From Ehretia macrophylla (lineage: Eukaryota; Streptophyta; Magnoliopsida; Boraginales; Ehretiaceae), in contig CM075782.1 of assembly GCA_037974665.1 (NCBI GenBank), positions 41,530,851 through 41,594,850 of the forward strand: DNA of 64,000 nt, given 5' to 3'. This document shows, piece after piece, positions 32,677 to 44,595 of the stretch. How positions within the stretch are numbered: position 1 is the stretch's first letter; each line of letters starts with the position of its first letter. A program made the translations under genes and the position numbers. The notes below the pieces were generated by a model. It worked only from the letters and a program-made list of their open reading frames with translations. It made no database searches and was not told where the DNA came from.

Positions 32677-35600
32677 GTTCAACTTATAAACTCCTCGAGC
32701 TCTTTATGCTTCTCCTCACCAGAATTTAGCATTCATCATCTTGGTTTGTGCAACTTTCTGCTACTTACCAGTAGTGACCTCTGGTACTTCAATGTCAATT
32801 GCAGACCAGTGTTGAATCTTACCTATGTGACCTTGGTTTCAAAGGTGAAGAACTTATCATCTATAAAGGATTTCGTCCTATCAATTGTTGCAATTTCATA
32901 TTTGAGATCATCTCGAAGCTTTTGCTGAGTAGGCTGAAATATATCCAAAATATATGATTGCTATAGCTCAAAAACTACATTCATTCTTGGGAGACTTATA
33001 CTAGTTAATCTCTATTATTGCACAAGGAGCCTTTGCATTTTCTGAAAAAGAAAAAGAAATCAAATAAGCACTTTGCAGTCCTTAAAGAGGACATGCATAA
33101 AGTCTTTTCTATTGTTGTTGGTCAATAAGGTCTTTCACCCCTCTACTTTGGTCTTCTCGTCAAACTGACCGGCAAAATTTTCTCGTGTTCTAGAATGTTG
33201 CCATCTCAATGGGTTTTGTTACCTAATATTTCCTGCTAAAATTCAGGCACCACGCTGCACTAGTTCTGAGAATCAAGTGACATCAACCCTCTTGTATATG
33301 GGGCAGTATGTTGTATACACTTTTTGTGTCTTCCATTTGTAACTTTGTGTCATTAACCTCTAAGCTGACCTCAATCTAGTTATAAGTTGGTTCATGAAAA
33401 GCCAATTAAATGGGTGTACTGCTACTTCACATAAAATACCTAGATGTAGGACCAAGAAATTGAAAGAAAATTCTCATAACATATATTTGCAGCAAGCGAC
33501 AGATGTTGAGATCTCAAATAAGAAGGGATCTGATTTGAGTTCTGCACTATACTCCCTGTCAAAAATTTGCAACCGAGAATCATGTGATATATATACATCA
33601 CTTCCATTTGAGAAATCTCATTTTCATCTTGCTTTTACTATTGTGTTGTTTTACTGAACAATCTGAATTGCAAAATTGGAAAAGATGTCCAGAAAAAAGA
33701 TAGCTTTCTCCACAAATAGGGTTCTCAAGCCAAAGGTTGTATGTCAATGAAGTTTGCACCTGAAGAAAAATTAGCGGCACAATCTTTTGTTTCTAGTTTT
33801 CCACATTTTGTAAAAATCATGAAAAAGTTCAATGTCAGTGGCTCATACACGCTGGTGAGTAGTTTTATATTTATTCCTCACTTTTTTTTTTTTTTTTGAA
33901 CTTATCCTTGTATGGTCAATTAATTCATTGTATATCAGATATTTGTCAGATTTTGGATATAAAAGAACTGTGTGCATCATTACGAAACATAGATATAGAA
34001 GATTTTGGGGCTTGATGTGCTCATGTTTTTACGAAGGAAATACTTATGAGGAAAAAGGTTATCAAAATAGAAATGTGGCCTAATAGTTTGTGTAGTTGGA
34101 AGATGCAAGATAAAACCAAATTTTTAGAAAGATGTTTATTGAACTATCATTTTACGTGCATGCTAATATATTCCATGCCTATCATAGATTTCTTTATGCT
34201 GGCTGGAGTTTCTCCCAAAAGAATGCTTTACTTGTTCAAACAAGAACTGCTTATCATAGATTGCTATAATTAGTAGCATGTGGAAATTTAAATAGTAGGC
34301 AATAATGTAGTGAAAGGTGAAAAGTGATGATCAAAGTGAAGAAAATCAAAAGAAAGTTAAAAGGAGTTATGTGATTTGGAAATATGTTATTTTTTGGTTT
34401 AGAAAAGGGTTCAGAATGAAGAAAAACAAGAAAAAGTTAAAAGGAGTTGCGTTATTTTTTTTGGCTAAAAAAATGAGGCATTTATAATGATGTGGAGGTA
34501 ATCGCGGGGTAAGGGATGAGCTTAGGAGAGAGGATCATTATTCCAAGGGCGGTCTTTTAAAATTAGGAAGATACTGTCTTTAAGTACGTTCTCAAGACAT
34601 AACTTGAAAAGGTTCTTATAATTTTTATTATTTTTGTCTTATATTTGCCAAGATGTAATATTTTTTTAGTGATATACTCCCTTTTTTAATGTACAAAGAC
34701 TTGGAATTGAACACATGTCTTCTCTTAGTTGGTTTGGATCAAGTACCTCATTAGTATGTTTGGGTTTGGTTGTCTCAAATTTGTAGAGGTAATATTTTCA
34801 TGGAGAAAAGTTTTTCATTTGGACACTTGTTTGCCCATATATAATCATAACTGAAAGTAAAGGACAATATTCGAAATACATTTTACTTTTTGCAACTAGT
34901 TGAATATCAATAACATAATTTTTTGAGAGTATAATAGTATATTAATGCCTTTTTTAGTTTGGTTTCTTGACTGCAAAATTTGGTTGGTAAAGTGAATTGA
35001 AAAGAGTGGCTTGTGTTGAATCTTAAAATTTTTGAAAACCATTCCTGATATGCGATCTGCAATGCTCCTTATCACTTCCACATTATATCAATAATCAACT
35101 CTCTTAATTTGTCTCTACCAAAATAAAAATTAAAAAACAAACTCTTTTAATTTGTCTAAGTATTGGATTTGGAACTTGCACTTTGTACGCATGTAATGAT
35201 GTCAACCATTTTAGTTAGAGAGACTCTTCAGTCAGTCTCACTCACATGGTGTGGGGCGCACCTCATGTATCTCTTAGACTCACGGTCCAATAGATTGAGC
35301 GAATATTTTTCCTTATAGTTATTCATATCTCAGTCAAACATTCTTTTGAGGGAAATAAAACAGTCGCTGTTTCTCTTTTAATTGAGAATATCTTCCACTT
35401 TAAATTAGGGTGTGATCATTAAGCATACTGATTGCTAGTTTTAATGTTATATTTATCATCTTATTACTTTTTTTTAATAATTTTCTTGGACCTTAGTAGG
35501 TCCTTATGTTTTGCTTTTCCTTGTAGAACTGCACTTTTTAATTTAATGAGAGTTTCGACTTTCCATTACTTATCTTCTCGCTGAATTTGTTTTTCATTGT

Positions 35601-36830
35601 GTAATGCTTTAAAATTTTCATTTTCTTTATCCTTTTTCTTTTTTGGTTAAAGGCATTAGATGCAAAAGTTCTTATGTTTAATAAGAAAAGAAGAAAGAAC
35701 TACTAAAGAACAATAAGGCATCTACAACTTAGTAAAGCTGATGATGACATTTATTTGTGTCCTGGTATGACTTGATAACTATGAATTACATATGCGGCTT
35801 GCCTCTAGCTCAATCATGTGTTGAAAAAATAAATGTATTGTATGTTTAGTTCAATAAGTAGACATGTTCTTGCTTGAAATTTTAAACAATGTAATGTGAC
35901 ACCAAATGCTTATTACAGTTTCATAAGATAGTAAGAAATTTGAGATTACAAACTTAATTTGGATTATGTTAAATCAAAGGGAAATTCAAATGTCGTAGAA
36001 TTAAATTAACTTTATCAAGAATGTAGATTTTAGTATTTAGGTTTTACAATAGAATGAATTTTGATTATATAAGAAGATTATCCAAACCAAGTAGGAAGGC
36101 AAACCTTGAACACTAAATCTTTTATTTTGATAATCTAGGAAATCTGGTTGATGTAGACTTAGAGATCCAAATTAAAGATTATTTCCACCTATGTTTGTAA
36201 GTCAAAAGACATGAAGTAATGTAAACTTAGTGCTTTGACAAATAATCTGAAAGGTAAACTCGACTTTTTAACACTAAAATATGAACTTTTTTTAACAATT
36301 TTATAAGTTCAATCTCTGTTGTGGTCTTTGTTTAGTAAAGACTTTAAGTTTGTTTATTTTTCTATTTGCAGATATAAGACATGGATTGCCTAAAAATGGT
36401 GAGAATAGTAATCTTGCTATGGATTGTCTTCTATGCAAGGATATCGTGCCACAATGGAGGAGGATGTTAACCTTTTTGTCTATAATTCTCTTTGGTTCCT
36501 TATCATAGCAAGAAAACAAACTAAATGATGTTATGATATATATGTATATTTGCTATTCTTTTTTGAATGTATGTTTGAAGAGATTGCTATTATGTATACT
36601 TAGTTAATTTGGTTAAGAATTGTTGAATGGTGGCTATTTTGGTGTACAACTGTTGAATGGTGGCTATTATGTAATACTGATTTGATTTGGTGTAGAATTG
36701 TGTTCTTTTGAATGGATGTGTAGGTATTTAATTATTGAGATTCAATTAAGGATGTTCTTTCAAAATTTAGCAGGACAAATAAGATTATAGTATAAACAAC
36801 ATGAGAAAAGTGGATTTAAAAATTATCGCG
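32677..36830. other. Unassigned interior of the CACTA element
   Basis: About 4.1 kb of AT-rich sequence resembling intron or intergenic DNA, with T-runs and several short open frames (33394-33657, 34046-34273 and others under 90 codons) that match nothing I know. A possible exon-like block near 36373-36470 follows a CAG acceptor-like site and stays open (GLPKNGENSNLAMDCLLCKD) but I do not recognise it. Confidence 0.6.
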
Positions 36831-37290
36831 AATTTGTGACAAAATTATGTCACGGTTCTGTGATGAAAACACAATGTGATAAATTTGTGATGAAATATGT
36901 AGTCACCAATTTGTGACAATATTTTGCCACGATTCTGCAATGAACATGTTGTGACAAAAATGTGACGAAACATGTAGCCACGCACTTGTGACAACATTTA
37001 GCCACAAAACATTGACGAAACGAGGCCACGAAAATGTGACAAAAGTTTTGCCACGATTATACGACGAAACAATTTGCGACGACTTAACCACAAAATGTTT
37101 ATTTGTGACGAATTTGTGAAAAAATGTTCCAGCTTGACATATCGTCACAGATTCGTCACTTTGTGACGAAAATGCGACGATGGATGATTTTGCCACGCAA
37201 TGTTACGCGACTACTTGGATTTCATCGTAATTTCGTCACAAATGCTTATTTGTGACGAAACAGTGACGTAAAACTACAGTCACAAAACAC
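36830..37290. repeat. CACTA right subterminal repeat region
   Basis: Dense TTTGTGACGA/TCGTCACAAA motifs in both directions, mirroring the left end. The minus-strand open frame across 36903-37196 is just a translation of these repeats. Confidence 0.87.
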
Positions 37291-37294
37291 CTAT

Positions 37295-37306
37295 TTTTTT
37301 GTAGTG
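37295..37306 (-). repeat. CACTA right terminal inverted repeat
   Basis: TTTTTTGTAGTG, exact reverse complement of the left end, followed by the TSD TCC. Confidence 0.94.
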
Positions 37307-37670
37307 TCCATCACATTTCTATTACAGAGTCCCATGGCATCTTGGGCAAGACAACTTCGCTTCGCCTAGAAGCTGGGCCCGCAAAATGAGGGTGTGGGGC
37401 TTGTGACTAGGTCTCCGTCGCTCTGGTGCCCATAACTTTTGATCCGTAAGGAATTATACAGTGCACAACATACCGTTGGAAAGCCCTCCGAGAGCTCTAC
37501 AACAAGGGCAGCAGACTTGCTCATCTGCGCCTGTTTTCGGAGCCCAAAATCAAATATTTTCATCAGTTTCGGGCCACTTTTCTTATTTTTCCGCTGTTTC
37601 TTCATCCCTAATCGTTCGTCGGGAGCCGCAAAAAGGACAACAAATAAGGGCTTTGCGCACTCAACATGAC

Positions 37671-37788
37671 AGGTGCGATCATACCAGCAGCAATGCACTG
37701 GATCCCGTCAGATCTCTGAAGTTAAGCGTGCTTGCGAAAGAGTAATACTAGGATGGGTGACCCCCAGGGAAGTCCTCGTGTTGCACCC
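37671..37788 (+). rRNA. 5S rRNA gene copy 31 (class B)
   Basis: Class B with CTTGCGAAAGAGTAATAC between box A and box C. Box C intact. First complete gene after the CACTA insertion; spacing to copy 30 without the element is 533 bp. Confidence 0.88.
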
Positions 37789-38203
37789 CCCTTTTCATTT
37801 TGAATTTTTTGACCCGGTTAGGCTTGCCAAGATACTTTATCCGTCACATTTCTATTACCGAGTCCCACGGCATCTTGGGCAAGACAACTTCGCTTGGCGT
37901 AGAGGCTGGGGCCGTAAACTAATGGTGTGGGGCCCGTCACCAGGTCTCTGTCGCTACGGAGGCCATAACTTTTGATCTGTAAGGAGTTATGCGGGGCACA
38001 ACATACCGTTGGAAAGCTCTCCAAGAGCTCTACGACGGAGGTAGCAAGTTTGCTCGGCTGCGCCTGTTTTCAGAGCCCAAAATTGAATGTTTTCACTAGT
38101 TTCGGGCTATTTTTCTTCTTTTTGCGTTGTTTTTTCGTCCTCGATCGTTCGTCGGGAGCCGCAAAAATGACAACACATAAGGGCTTTGTACCCTCAACAT
38201 GAC

Positions 38204-38321
38204 GGGTGCGATCATACCAGCATTAATGCACCGTATCCCATCAGAACTCTGAAGTTAAGCGCGCTTTGGCGAGAGTAGTACTACGATGGGTGACCCTTAG
38301 GGAAGTCCTCGTGTTGCACCC
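38204..38321 (+). rRNA. 5S rRNA gene copy 32 (A/B mosaic within class B block)
   Basis: Class A through base 67 (CATTAATG, AGAACTC, GGCGAGAG) and class B at 96 (CTTAGGG), with class B spacers on both sides. The leader also keeps the class A form CAACACATAAGGG. Confidence 0.88.
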
Positions 38322-38736
38322 CCTTTTTTGTTTTGAATTTTTTGCCCCGTTCAGACTTGCCATGATACTTTATCCATCACATTTCTATTATAGAGTCCCA
38401 CGGCATCTTCTGCAAGACAACTTTACTTCGCGTATAGGCTGGACCCGCAAACTGAGGGCTTGGGGCCGGTGACCAGGTCTCTGTCACTCCGGTGCCCATA
38501 AATTTTGATCCGTAAGGAGTTATGCAGCACACAGCATACCGTTGGAAAGCTCTCCGAGAGCTCTACGACAGGGTCAGCAAGCCAGCTTAGCTGCGCCTAT
38601 TTTCAAATCCAACATCGAACATTTTCATCAGTTTCCAGCCACTTTTCTTCTTTTTGCTATGTTTCTTTGTCGGTGATCGTTCATCGGGAGCGGCAAAAAA
38701 GGATGACAAATAAGCGCTTTGCGCACACAACATGAT

Positions 38737-38854
38737 GGGTACGATCATACCAGTAGCAATGCGCCGGATCCCATCAGATCTTTGAAGTTAAGCGTGCTTG
38801 GGAGAGAGTAGTACTAGGATGGGTGATCCCCAAGGAAGTCCGCGTCTTGTACCC
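38737..38854 (+). rRNA. 5S rRNA gene copy 33 (class B)
   Basis: Class B with intact box A and IE; box C is GGATGGGTGATCC and the 3' end CGCGTCTTGTACCC. Confidence 0.87.
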
Positions 38855-39268
38855 TCCTTTTCGTTTTGAATTTTTTGCCCCATTCAGGCTTGCCAAGATG
38901 CTTTATCCGTCACATTTCTTTTACCGAGTCCCACGGCATCTTGGTAACACAACTTCGCTTCGTGTTGAGGCTGGGCCTGTAAACTGAGGGTGTGGGGCCT
39001 GTGATTAGGTCTCCGTCGCTATGGTGCCCATAACTTTTGATCCGTAAGGAGTTATGCAGTGCACAACATACCATTGGAAAGCTCTTCGAGAGCTCTACGA
39101 CGGAGGAAGCTAGCATTGTAGTCTGCGACTGTTTATGGAGCCCAAAATTGAATGTTTTCATCTATTTGGGGCCACTTTTCTTCTTTTTTTCCTGTTTCGT
39201 CGTCCGTGATCGTTCGTCAGGAGCAGCGAAAAGGATGACAAATAAGGGCTTTGTACACTCAACATGAC

Positions 39269-39386
39269 GGGTGCGATCATACCTACAATAATGCACCAGA
39301 TCCCATCAGATTTCCGAAGTTAAGCGTGCTTGGGAGAGAATAGTACTAGGATAGGTGACCCCTAAGGAAGTCCTCATGTTGCACCC
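39269..39386 (+). rRNA. 5S rRNA gene copy 34 (class B)
   Basis: T43, A67 and A96 are class B; position 20 is A (CTACAATAATG). Box C reads GGATAGGTGACC. Confidence 0.87.
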
Positions 39387-39801
39387 CCCTTTTCGTTTCG
39401 AATTTTTTGCCGAGTTCATGCTTGCCAAGATGCTTTATCCGTCACATTTCTATTACCGAGTCCCACGGCATCTTGAGCAAGACAACTTAACTTTGTGTAG
39501 AGGCTTGGCCCGCAAACTGAGGGCGTGGGGCCTGTGACCAGGTCTCCGTCCCTCTGGTGCCCATAACTTTTGATCCGTAAGGAGTTAAGCAGCACACAGT
39601 ATACCGTTGGAAAGCTCTCCGAGGGCTCTACGACGATGGTAGAAAGCCTACTTGGCTGCGACTATTTTTTAGGCCCAAAATCGAACCTTTTCATTAGTTT
39701 TAGGTCACTTTTCTACTTTATGTGCTGTTTCTTCGTCCCTGATCGTTCGTCGGGAGCAGTGAAAAGGACGATAAATAAGGGCTTTGCGCACTCAACATGA
39801 T

Positions 39802-39919
39802 GGGTACGATCATACCAACAGCAATGCACCGGATCCCATCTGATCTCCAAACTTAAGCATACTTGGGAGAGAGTAGTACAAGGATGGGTGACACCCTTGA
39901 AAGTCCTCGTGTTGCATCC
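39802..39919 (+). rRNA. 5S rRNA gene copy 35 (class B, degenerate)
   Basis: G20, T43 and A67 present. Box A (AAACTTAAGCATACTTG) and the region after box C (GACACCCTTGAAAG) are altered. Confidence 0.85.
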
Positions 39920-40335
39920 CCATTTTCGTTTTGAATTTTTTGCCCCGTTCAGGCTTGCCAAGATGCTTTATTCGTCACATTTTTATTACCGAGTCTCACA
40001 ACATCTTGGGCAAGACAACTTCACTTCACATAGAGGCTAGGCCCGCAAACTAAGGGCGTGGGGCCTGTGACCAGGTCTCCTTTCACTCCGGTGCTCATAA
40101 CTTTTGATCCGTAAGGAGTTACCCAACACACAGTATACCGTTGGAAAGCTGTCTAAGGGCTCTACGACGGTAGTAGAAAGCCTACTTGGCTGCGACTATT
40201 TTTGAGGCCCAAAATCGAACGTTTTCATCAGTTTTAGGCCACTTTTCTACTTTATGTGTTGTTTCTTCGTCCCCGATCGTTAGTCGGGAGCAGCGAAAAG
40301 GATGACAAATAAGGGCTTTGCGCACTCAACATGAC

Positions 40336-40453
40336 GGGTGCGATCATACCAGCAGTAATGCACCGGATCCCATCAGATCTCCGAAGTTAAGCGTGCTTGG
40401 GAGATAGTAGTACTAGGATGGGTGACCCCCAGGGAAGTCCTCGTGTTGCACCC
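40336..40453 (+). rRNA. 5S rRNA gene copy 36 (class B, best preserved)
   Basis: Matches the class B consensus at every base I checked except GATAG for GAGAG just after base 67. Box A and box C are intact and both gene ends are complementary. Confidence 0.93.
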
Positions 40454-40869
40454 CTCTTTTCGTTCTGAATTTTTTACCCTGTTCAGGCTTCCCAAGATGT
40501 TTTATCCGTCACATTTCTATTACCGAGTACCACGGCATCTTGGGCAAAACAACTTCACTTCGCGTGGAGGCTGGGCCCGCAAACCGCGGGCATGGGGCCT
40601 GTGACCTGGTCTCCGTCACTCCGGTGACCATAACTTTTTGATATGTAAGGAGTTACGCGGCACACAGCATACCGTTGGAAAGCTCTACGAGAGCTCTACG
40701 ACGGGAGCAGCAAGCCTGCTCAACTGCGCCTATTTTCAAAGCCCAAAATCGAAACTTTTCATCAGTTTCGGGCCACTTTTCTTCTTTTTCTGCTGTTTCT
40801 TTGTCCTTGATCGTTCGTCGGGAGCCACGAAAAGGATGACAAATAAGGGGTTTACGCACTCAACATGAC

Positions 40870-40987
40870 GGGTATGATTATATCAGCAGTAATACACCGG
40901 ATCCCATCAGATCTCCGAAGTTAAGCGTGCTCGGGAGAGAATAGTACTAGGATGGATGACCTCCAGGGATGTCCTCGTGTTGCACCT
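40870..40987 (+). rRNA. 5S rRNA gene copy 37 (class B)
   Basis: Class B. It keeps GACCTCC after box C as in the usual plant 5S gene, but box C itself reads GGATGGATGACC and the helix II strand TATATCAGC is altered. Confidence 0.87.
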
Positions 40988-41401
40988 CCCTTTTGGTTTT
41001 GAATTTTTTGCCCCGTTCAGGCTTGTCAAGATGCTTTATCCGTCATATTTCTATTACCGAGTCCCACTACATCTTGGGCAAGACAACTTCGATTCGTGTA
41101 TAGGCAGGCCCGCAAACTGAGGGCGTGGAGCCTGTGACCACCTCTCCGTCGCTACGGTGCCCATAACTTTTGATACGTAAGTAGTTATGCAGCATACAAC
41201 ATACTATTGGAAAGCTCTCCGAGAGCTCTACGACGAGGGCAGCTAGACTGCTCGGCTGCACCTACTTTCGGAGCCTAAAATCGAACATTTTCATCAATTT
41301 TGCACCACTTTTCTTCCTTTTAAGTTGTTTCTTCGCCCCTAATCATTCGTCGAGAGCCACAAAAAGGACAACAAATAAGGGCTTTGCGCACTAAACATGA
41401 C

Positions 41402-41519
41402 GGATGCGATAATACCAGTAGTAATGCACCAGATCCCATCAGATTTCCGAAGTTAAATGTGCTTGGGAGAGAGTAGTACTAGGATTGGTAACCTTTAGGG
41501 AAGTCCTCGGGTTGCACCC
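41402..41519 (+). rRNA. 5S rRNA gene copy 38 (class B)
   Basis: Class B with GGATTGGTAACC at box C and AAATGTGC in box A; probably inactive. Confidence 0.86.
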
Positions 41520-41932
41520 CCCTTTTAGTTTTGTTTTTTTGCCCGTTCAGGCTTGCCAAGATGCTTTATCCGTCAAAATTCAATTACCGAGTACCACGAC
41601 ATCTTGGACAAGAAAACCTTGCTTCACGTAGAGGCTGGGCCCGCAAACTGAGGGCGCGGGGCCAGTGACCAGGTCTCCGTTGCTACGCTGCCCATAACTT
41701 TTGATCCGTAATGAATTATGCAGCGCACCACATACCGTTGGAAAGCTCTCCGAGAGCTCTACGACGGGAGCAGCAAGCCTTCTCGGCTGCGACTGTATTC
41801 GAAGCAAAAAATTGAACATTTTCATCAATTTTGGGCCACTTTTCTACTTTTTACGCTATTTCTTTGTCCTTGATCGTTCGTCAGGAGGTGCAAAAATGAT
41901 GACAAATAAGGGCTTTGCACACTTAACATGTA

Positions 41933-42050
41933 GGGTGCGATCATACCACCAGCAATGCACCAGATCCCCTCTGGTCTCCGAAGTTAAGCATGCTTAGGAG
42001 AGAGTAGTACTAGGATTGGTGACCCCAAGGGAAGTCTTCGTGTTGCACCC
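41933..42050 (+). rRNA. 5S rRNA gene copy 39 (class B)
   Basis: A67 and A96 are class B and position 20 is G; the loop C region is changed (CCCCTCTGGTCTCC). Box C is the GGATTGGTGACC variant. Confidence 0.86.
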
Positions 42051-42465
42051 CCTTTTTGTTTTGAATTTTTTTCCCCGTTCAGGCTTGCCAAGATTCGTTA
42101 TCCGTCATATTTCTATTACTGAGTTCTATGGCTTCTTGGGCAAGACAACTTCGCTTCTCGTAGAGGCTGGGCCCGCAAACCGAGGGCGTTGGGCCTGTGA
42201 CTTGGTCTTCGTCGCTCCGGTGCCCATAACTTTTGATCCGTGAGGAATTATGTAGTGTACAACATACCGTTGGAAAGCTCTCCCAGAGCTCTACGACAGA
42301 GGTAGCAAGCTTGCTCGGCAGTGCCTTTTTTTGAGCCCAAAATTGAACATTTTCATCAGTTTTGAGCCTCTTTTTTTTTCTTTTTGCACTATTTCTTCGT
42401 TCCTAATCGTTGGTCGAGAACCGCGAAAAGGACAACAAATAAGGGCTTGTCGCATTCAACATGAC

Positions 42466-42583
42466 GTGTGCTATCATACCAGTAGTAATGCACCGGATCC
42501 CATCAGATCTCCGAAGTTAAGCGTGCTTGGGAGATAGTTGGACTAGGATGGGTGACCCCCAAGGAAGTCCTCGTCTTGAACCC
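42466..42583 (+). rRNA. 5S rRNA gene copy 40 (class B)
   Basis: Class B with an altered start (GTGTGCTATC), GATAGTTGGAC in place of GAGAGTAGTAC and an altered end (GTCTTGAACCC). First gene of the ten-unit block repeated near 55.7-61.0 kb. Confidence 0.87.
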
Positions 42584-42997
42584 CCTTTTCGTTTTGAATT
42601 TTTTGCCCTATTCAAGCTTGCCAAGATGCTTTATCCGTCACATTTCTATTACTGAGTCCTACGTCATCTTGGGCAAGACAACTTCGCTTCACGTAGAGGC
42701 TGGGCCCGCAAACTGAGGGCGTGGGGCCTGTGACCAGGTCTTCGTCACTATGATGCCCATAACTTTTGATCTGTAAGGAGTTATACAGTGCACTGCATAC
42801 CAATGGAAAGCTCTCCAAGAGCTCTACGATTGGGGCAGCTAGCCTGCTCGGCTGTGACTGTTTTCAGAGCATAAAATCGAACGTTTTCATCAGTTTTGGG
42901 CCACTTTACTTCTTTTTGCGCTGTTTCTTCATCCCAGATCATTAATCTGGAGCCGCGAAAAGGACGACAAATAAGGGCTTTGCGCACTCAACATGAC

Positions 42998-43115
42998 GGG
43001 TACAATCATACCAGCAGTAATGCACCGGATCCCATCAGATCTCCGAAGTTAAGCGTGCTTGGGAGATAATAGTACTAGGATGGGTGACCCTCACGTAAGT
43101 CCTCGTGTTGCACCC
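42998..43115 (+). rRNA. 5S rRNA gene copy 41 (class B)
   Basis: Near-consensus class B to base 95, then the private string TCACGTAAGTCC shared with the copy at 56197. Start reads GGGTACAATC. Confidence 0.89.
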
Positions 43116-43530
43116 TCTTTTTCGTTTTGCATTTTTTGCCCCGTTCAGCCTTGCCAAGATGCTTTATCCGTCACATTTCTATTACCGAGTCCCACGGCAC
43201 CTTTGGCAAGACAACTTCGCTTCGCGTAAAGGCTGGGCCAGCAAACTGAGGGTGTGGGGTTTGTGACCAGGTCTTCATCGCTACGGTGCCCATAACTTTT
43301 TATCCGTAAAGAGTTATGCAGTGCACAGCATGCCGTTAAAAAGCTATCCGAGAGCTCTACGACGAGGGCTGCAAGCCTGCTCAGCTGCGCTTATTTTTGG
43401 AGCCCAAAATCAAATATTTTCATTAGTTTCGGGCCACTATTTTTATTTTTGTGCTATTTTTTCATCCTTGATCGTTCGTCGGGAGCTGCGAAAAGAACGA
43501 CAAATAAGGGCTTTGCGCGCTCAATATGAT

Positions 43531-43648
43531 AGGTATGATTATACCAGCATTAATGCATGGGATCCCATTAGATCTCCAAAGTTAAGTGTGCTTGGGAGAA
43601 AGTAGTACTAGGATGGGTGACCCCCAGGGATGTTCTCGTATTGCACCC
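43531..43648 (+). rRNA. 5S rRNA gene copy 42 (class B)
   Basis: Class B at 43, 67 and 96; position 20 is T (CATTAATG). Shares TTCTCGTATTGCA at the 3' end with the copy at 56730. Confidence 0.88.
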
Positions 43649-44063
43649 CCTTTTTCCTTATGAATTTTTTGCCCCGTTCAGGCTTGCCAAGATGCTTTAT
43701 ACATCACATTTCTATTACCGACTTCCACGGCTTCTTGGGCAAGAAAACTTCGCTTCGCATAAAGGCTAGGCCCGCAAACTGAGGGCGTGGGACCTGTGTC
43801 CAAGTTTCCATCGCTACGGTGCCCATAACTTTTGATCCGTGTGGAGTTATGCAGCGCACAACATACTGTTGAAAAGCTCTCCGAGGGCTCTACGACGGTG
43901 GTAGCAAGCCTGCTCTGCTGTGCCAATTTTCAGAGCCCAAAATCAAAAATTTTAATCAGTTTCGTGCCACTTTTCTTCTTTTTGCGCTATTTCTTCATCC
44001 CGGATCATTCGTCAGGAGTCGCAAAAGGGACGACAAATAAGGACTTTGCGCCCACAACATGAT

Positions 44064-44181
44064 GGGTGCGATCATACCAGTAGTAATGCACCGGATCCCA
44101 TCCGATCTCCGAAGTTAAGCATGGTTGGGAGCGAGTAGTACAATGATAGGTGACCCCCAAGAAAGTCCTCATGTTGCACCC
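44064..44181 (+). rRNA. 5S rRNA gene copy 43 (class B, C40 subtype)
   Basis: Class B with CATCCGATCTCC (C at base 40) and a variant upstream spacer, the B-prime combination. Box A (GCATGGTTGG) and box C (TGATAGGTGACC) are damaged. Confidence 0.86.
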
Positions 44182-44595
44182 CCCTTTTCGTTCTAAATTT
44201 TTTGACCCTTCAGGCTTGCCAAGATGCTTTATCCATCATATTTCTATTACCGAGTCGCATGGCATCTTGGGCTAGACAACTTCGCTTCACATAGAGGCTG
44301 GGCCCGCTAACCGAGGGCGTGGGGCCTGTGACCAGGTCTTCGTCACTACGGTGCCCATAACTTTTGATCCGTAAGTAGCTATGTAGCACATAGCATACCG
44401 TTAAAAAGCTCTTCGAGAGCTATACGATCGGGGCAGTAAGCCTGCTCGGCTGCGCCTATTCTCGGAGCCCAAAATCGAATGTTTTCATAAGTTTTGGTCC
44501 ACTTTTCTTCATTTTGCGCCGTTTCTTTGTCACTGATCGATAGTCGGGAGCCTCGAAAAGGATGACAAATAAGGGATTTGCGCACTCAACATGAA

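Larger units (their letters stand above)
30620..37306. mobile_element. CACTA (En/Spm-like) DNA transposon, non-autonomous, gene-capturing
   Basis: A 6687-bp element with 12-bp terminal inverted repeats CACTACAAAAAA, 3-bp TSDs, and ~450 bp at each end packed with TTTGTGACGA-type repeats in both directions. The interior is AT-rich and intron-like. I find no TnpD/TnpA-type transposase or any long open frame; the longest frames are 97-99 codons and two coincide with subterminal repeat or captured sequence. Exon-like fragments of two host genes are present, so it resembles a Pack-CACTA moved by a transposase encoded elsewhere. Confidence 0.93.

Noticed and set aside
33394..34273. Two short frames inside the CACTA element as possible genes
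   Set aside because: Below 90 codons, no recognisable domain, AT-rich intron-like surroundings and no convincing splice structure.
36903..37196. 97-codon minus-strand frame at the right end of the CACTA element
   Set aside because: It is a translation of TCGTCACAAA-type subterminal repeats and has no similarity to a transposase.
37439..37669. A ~76-codon open frame (MIRKELxxxQHTVGKLSESS...) recurring at the same place in many class B units, looking like a conserved protein family
   Set aside because: It is a translation of the 533-bp spacer. Its conservation follows the repeat, many units break it by frameshift or stop, and it has no recognisable domain, promoter or intron pattern.
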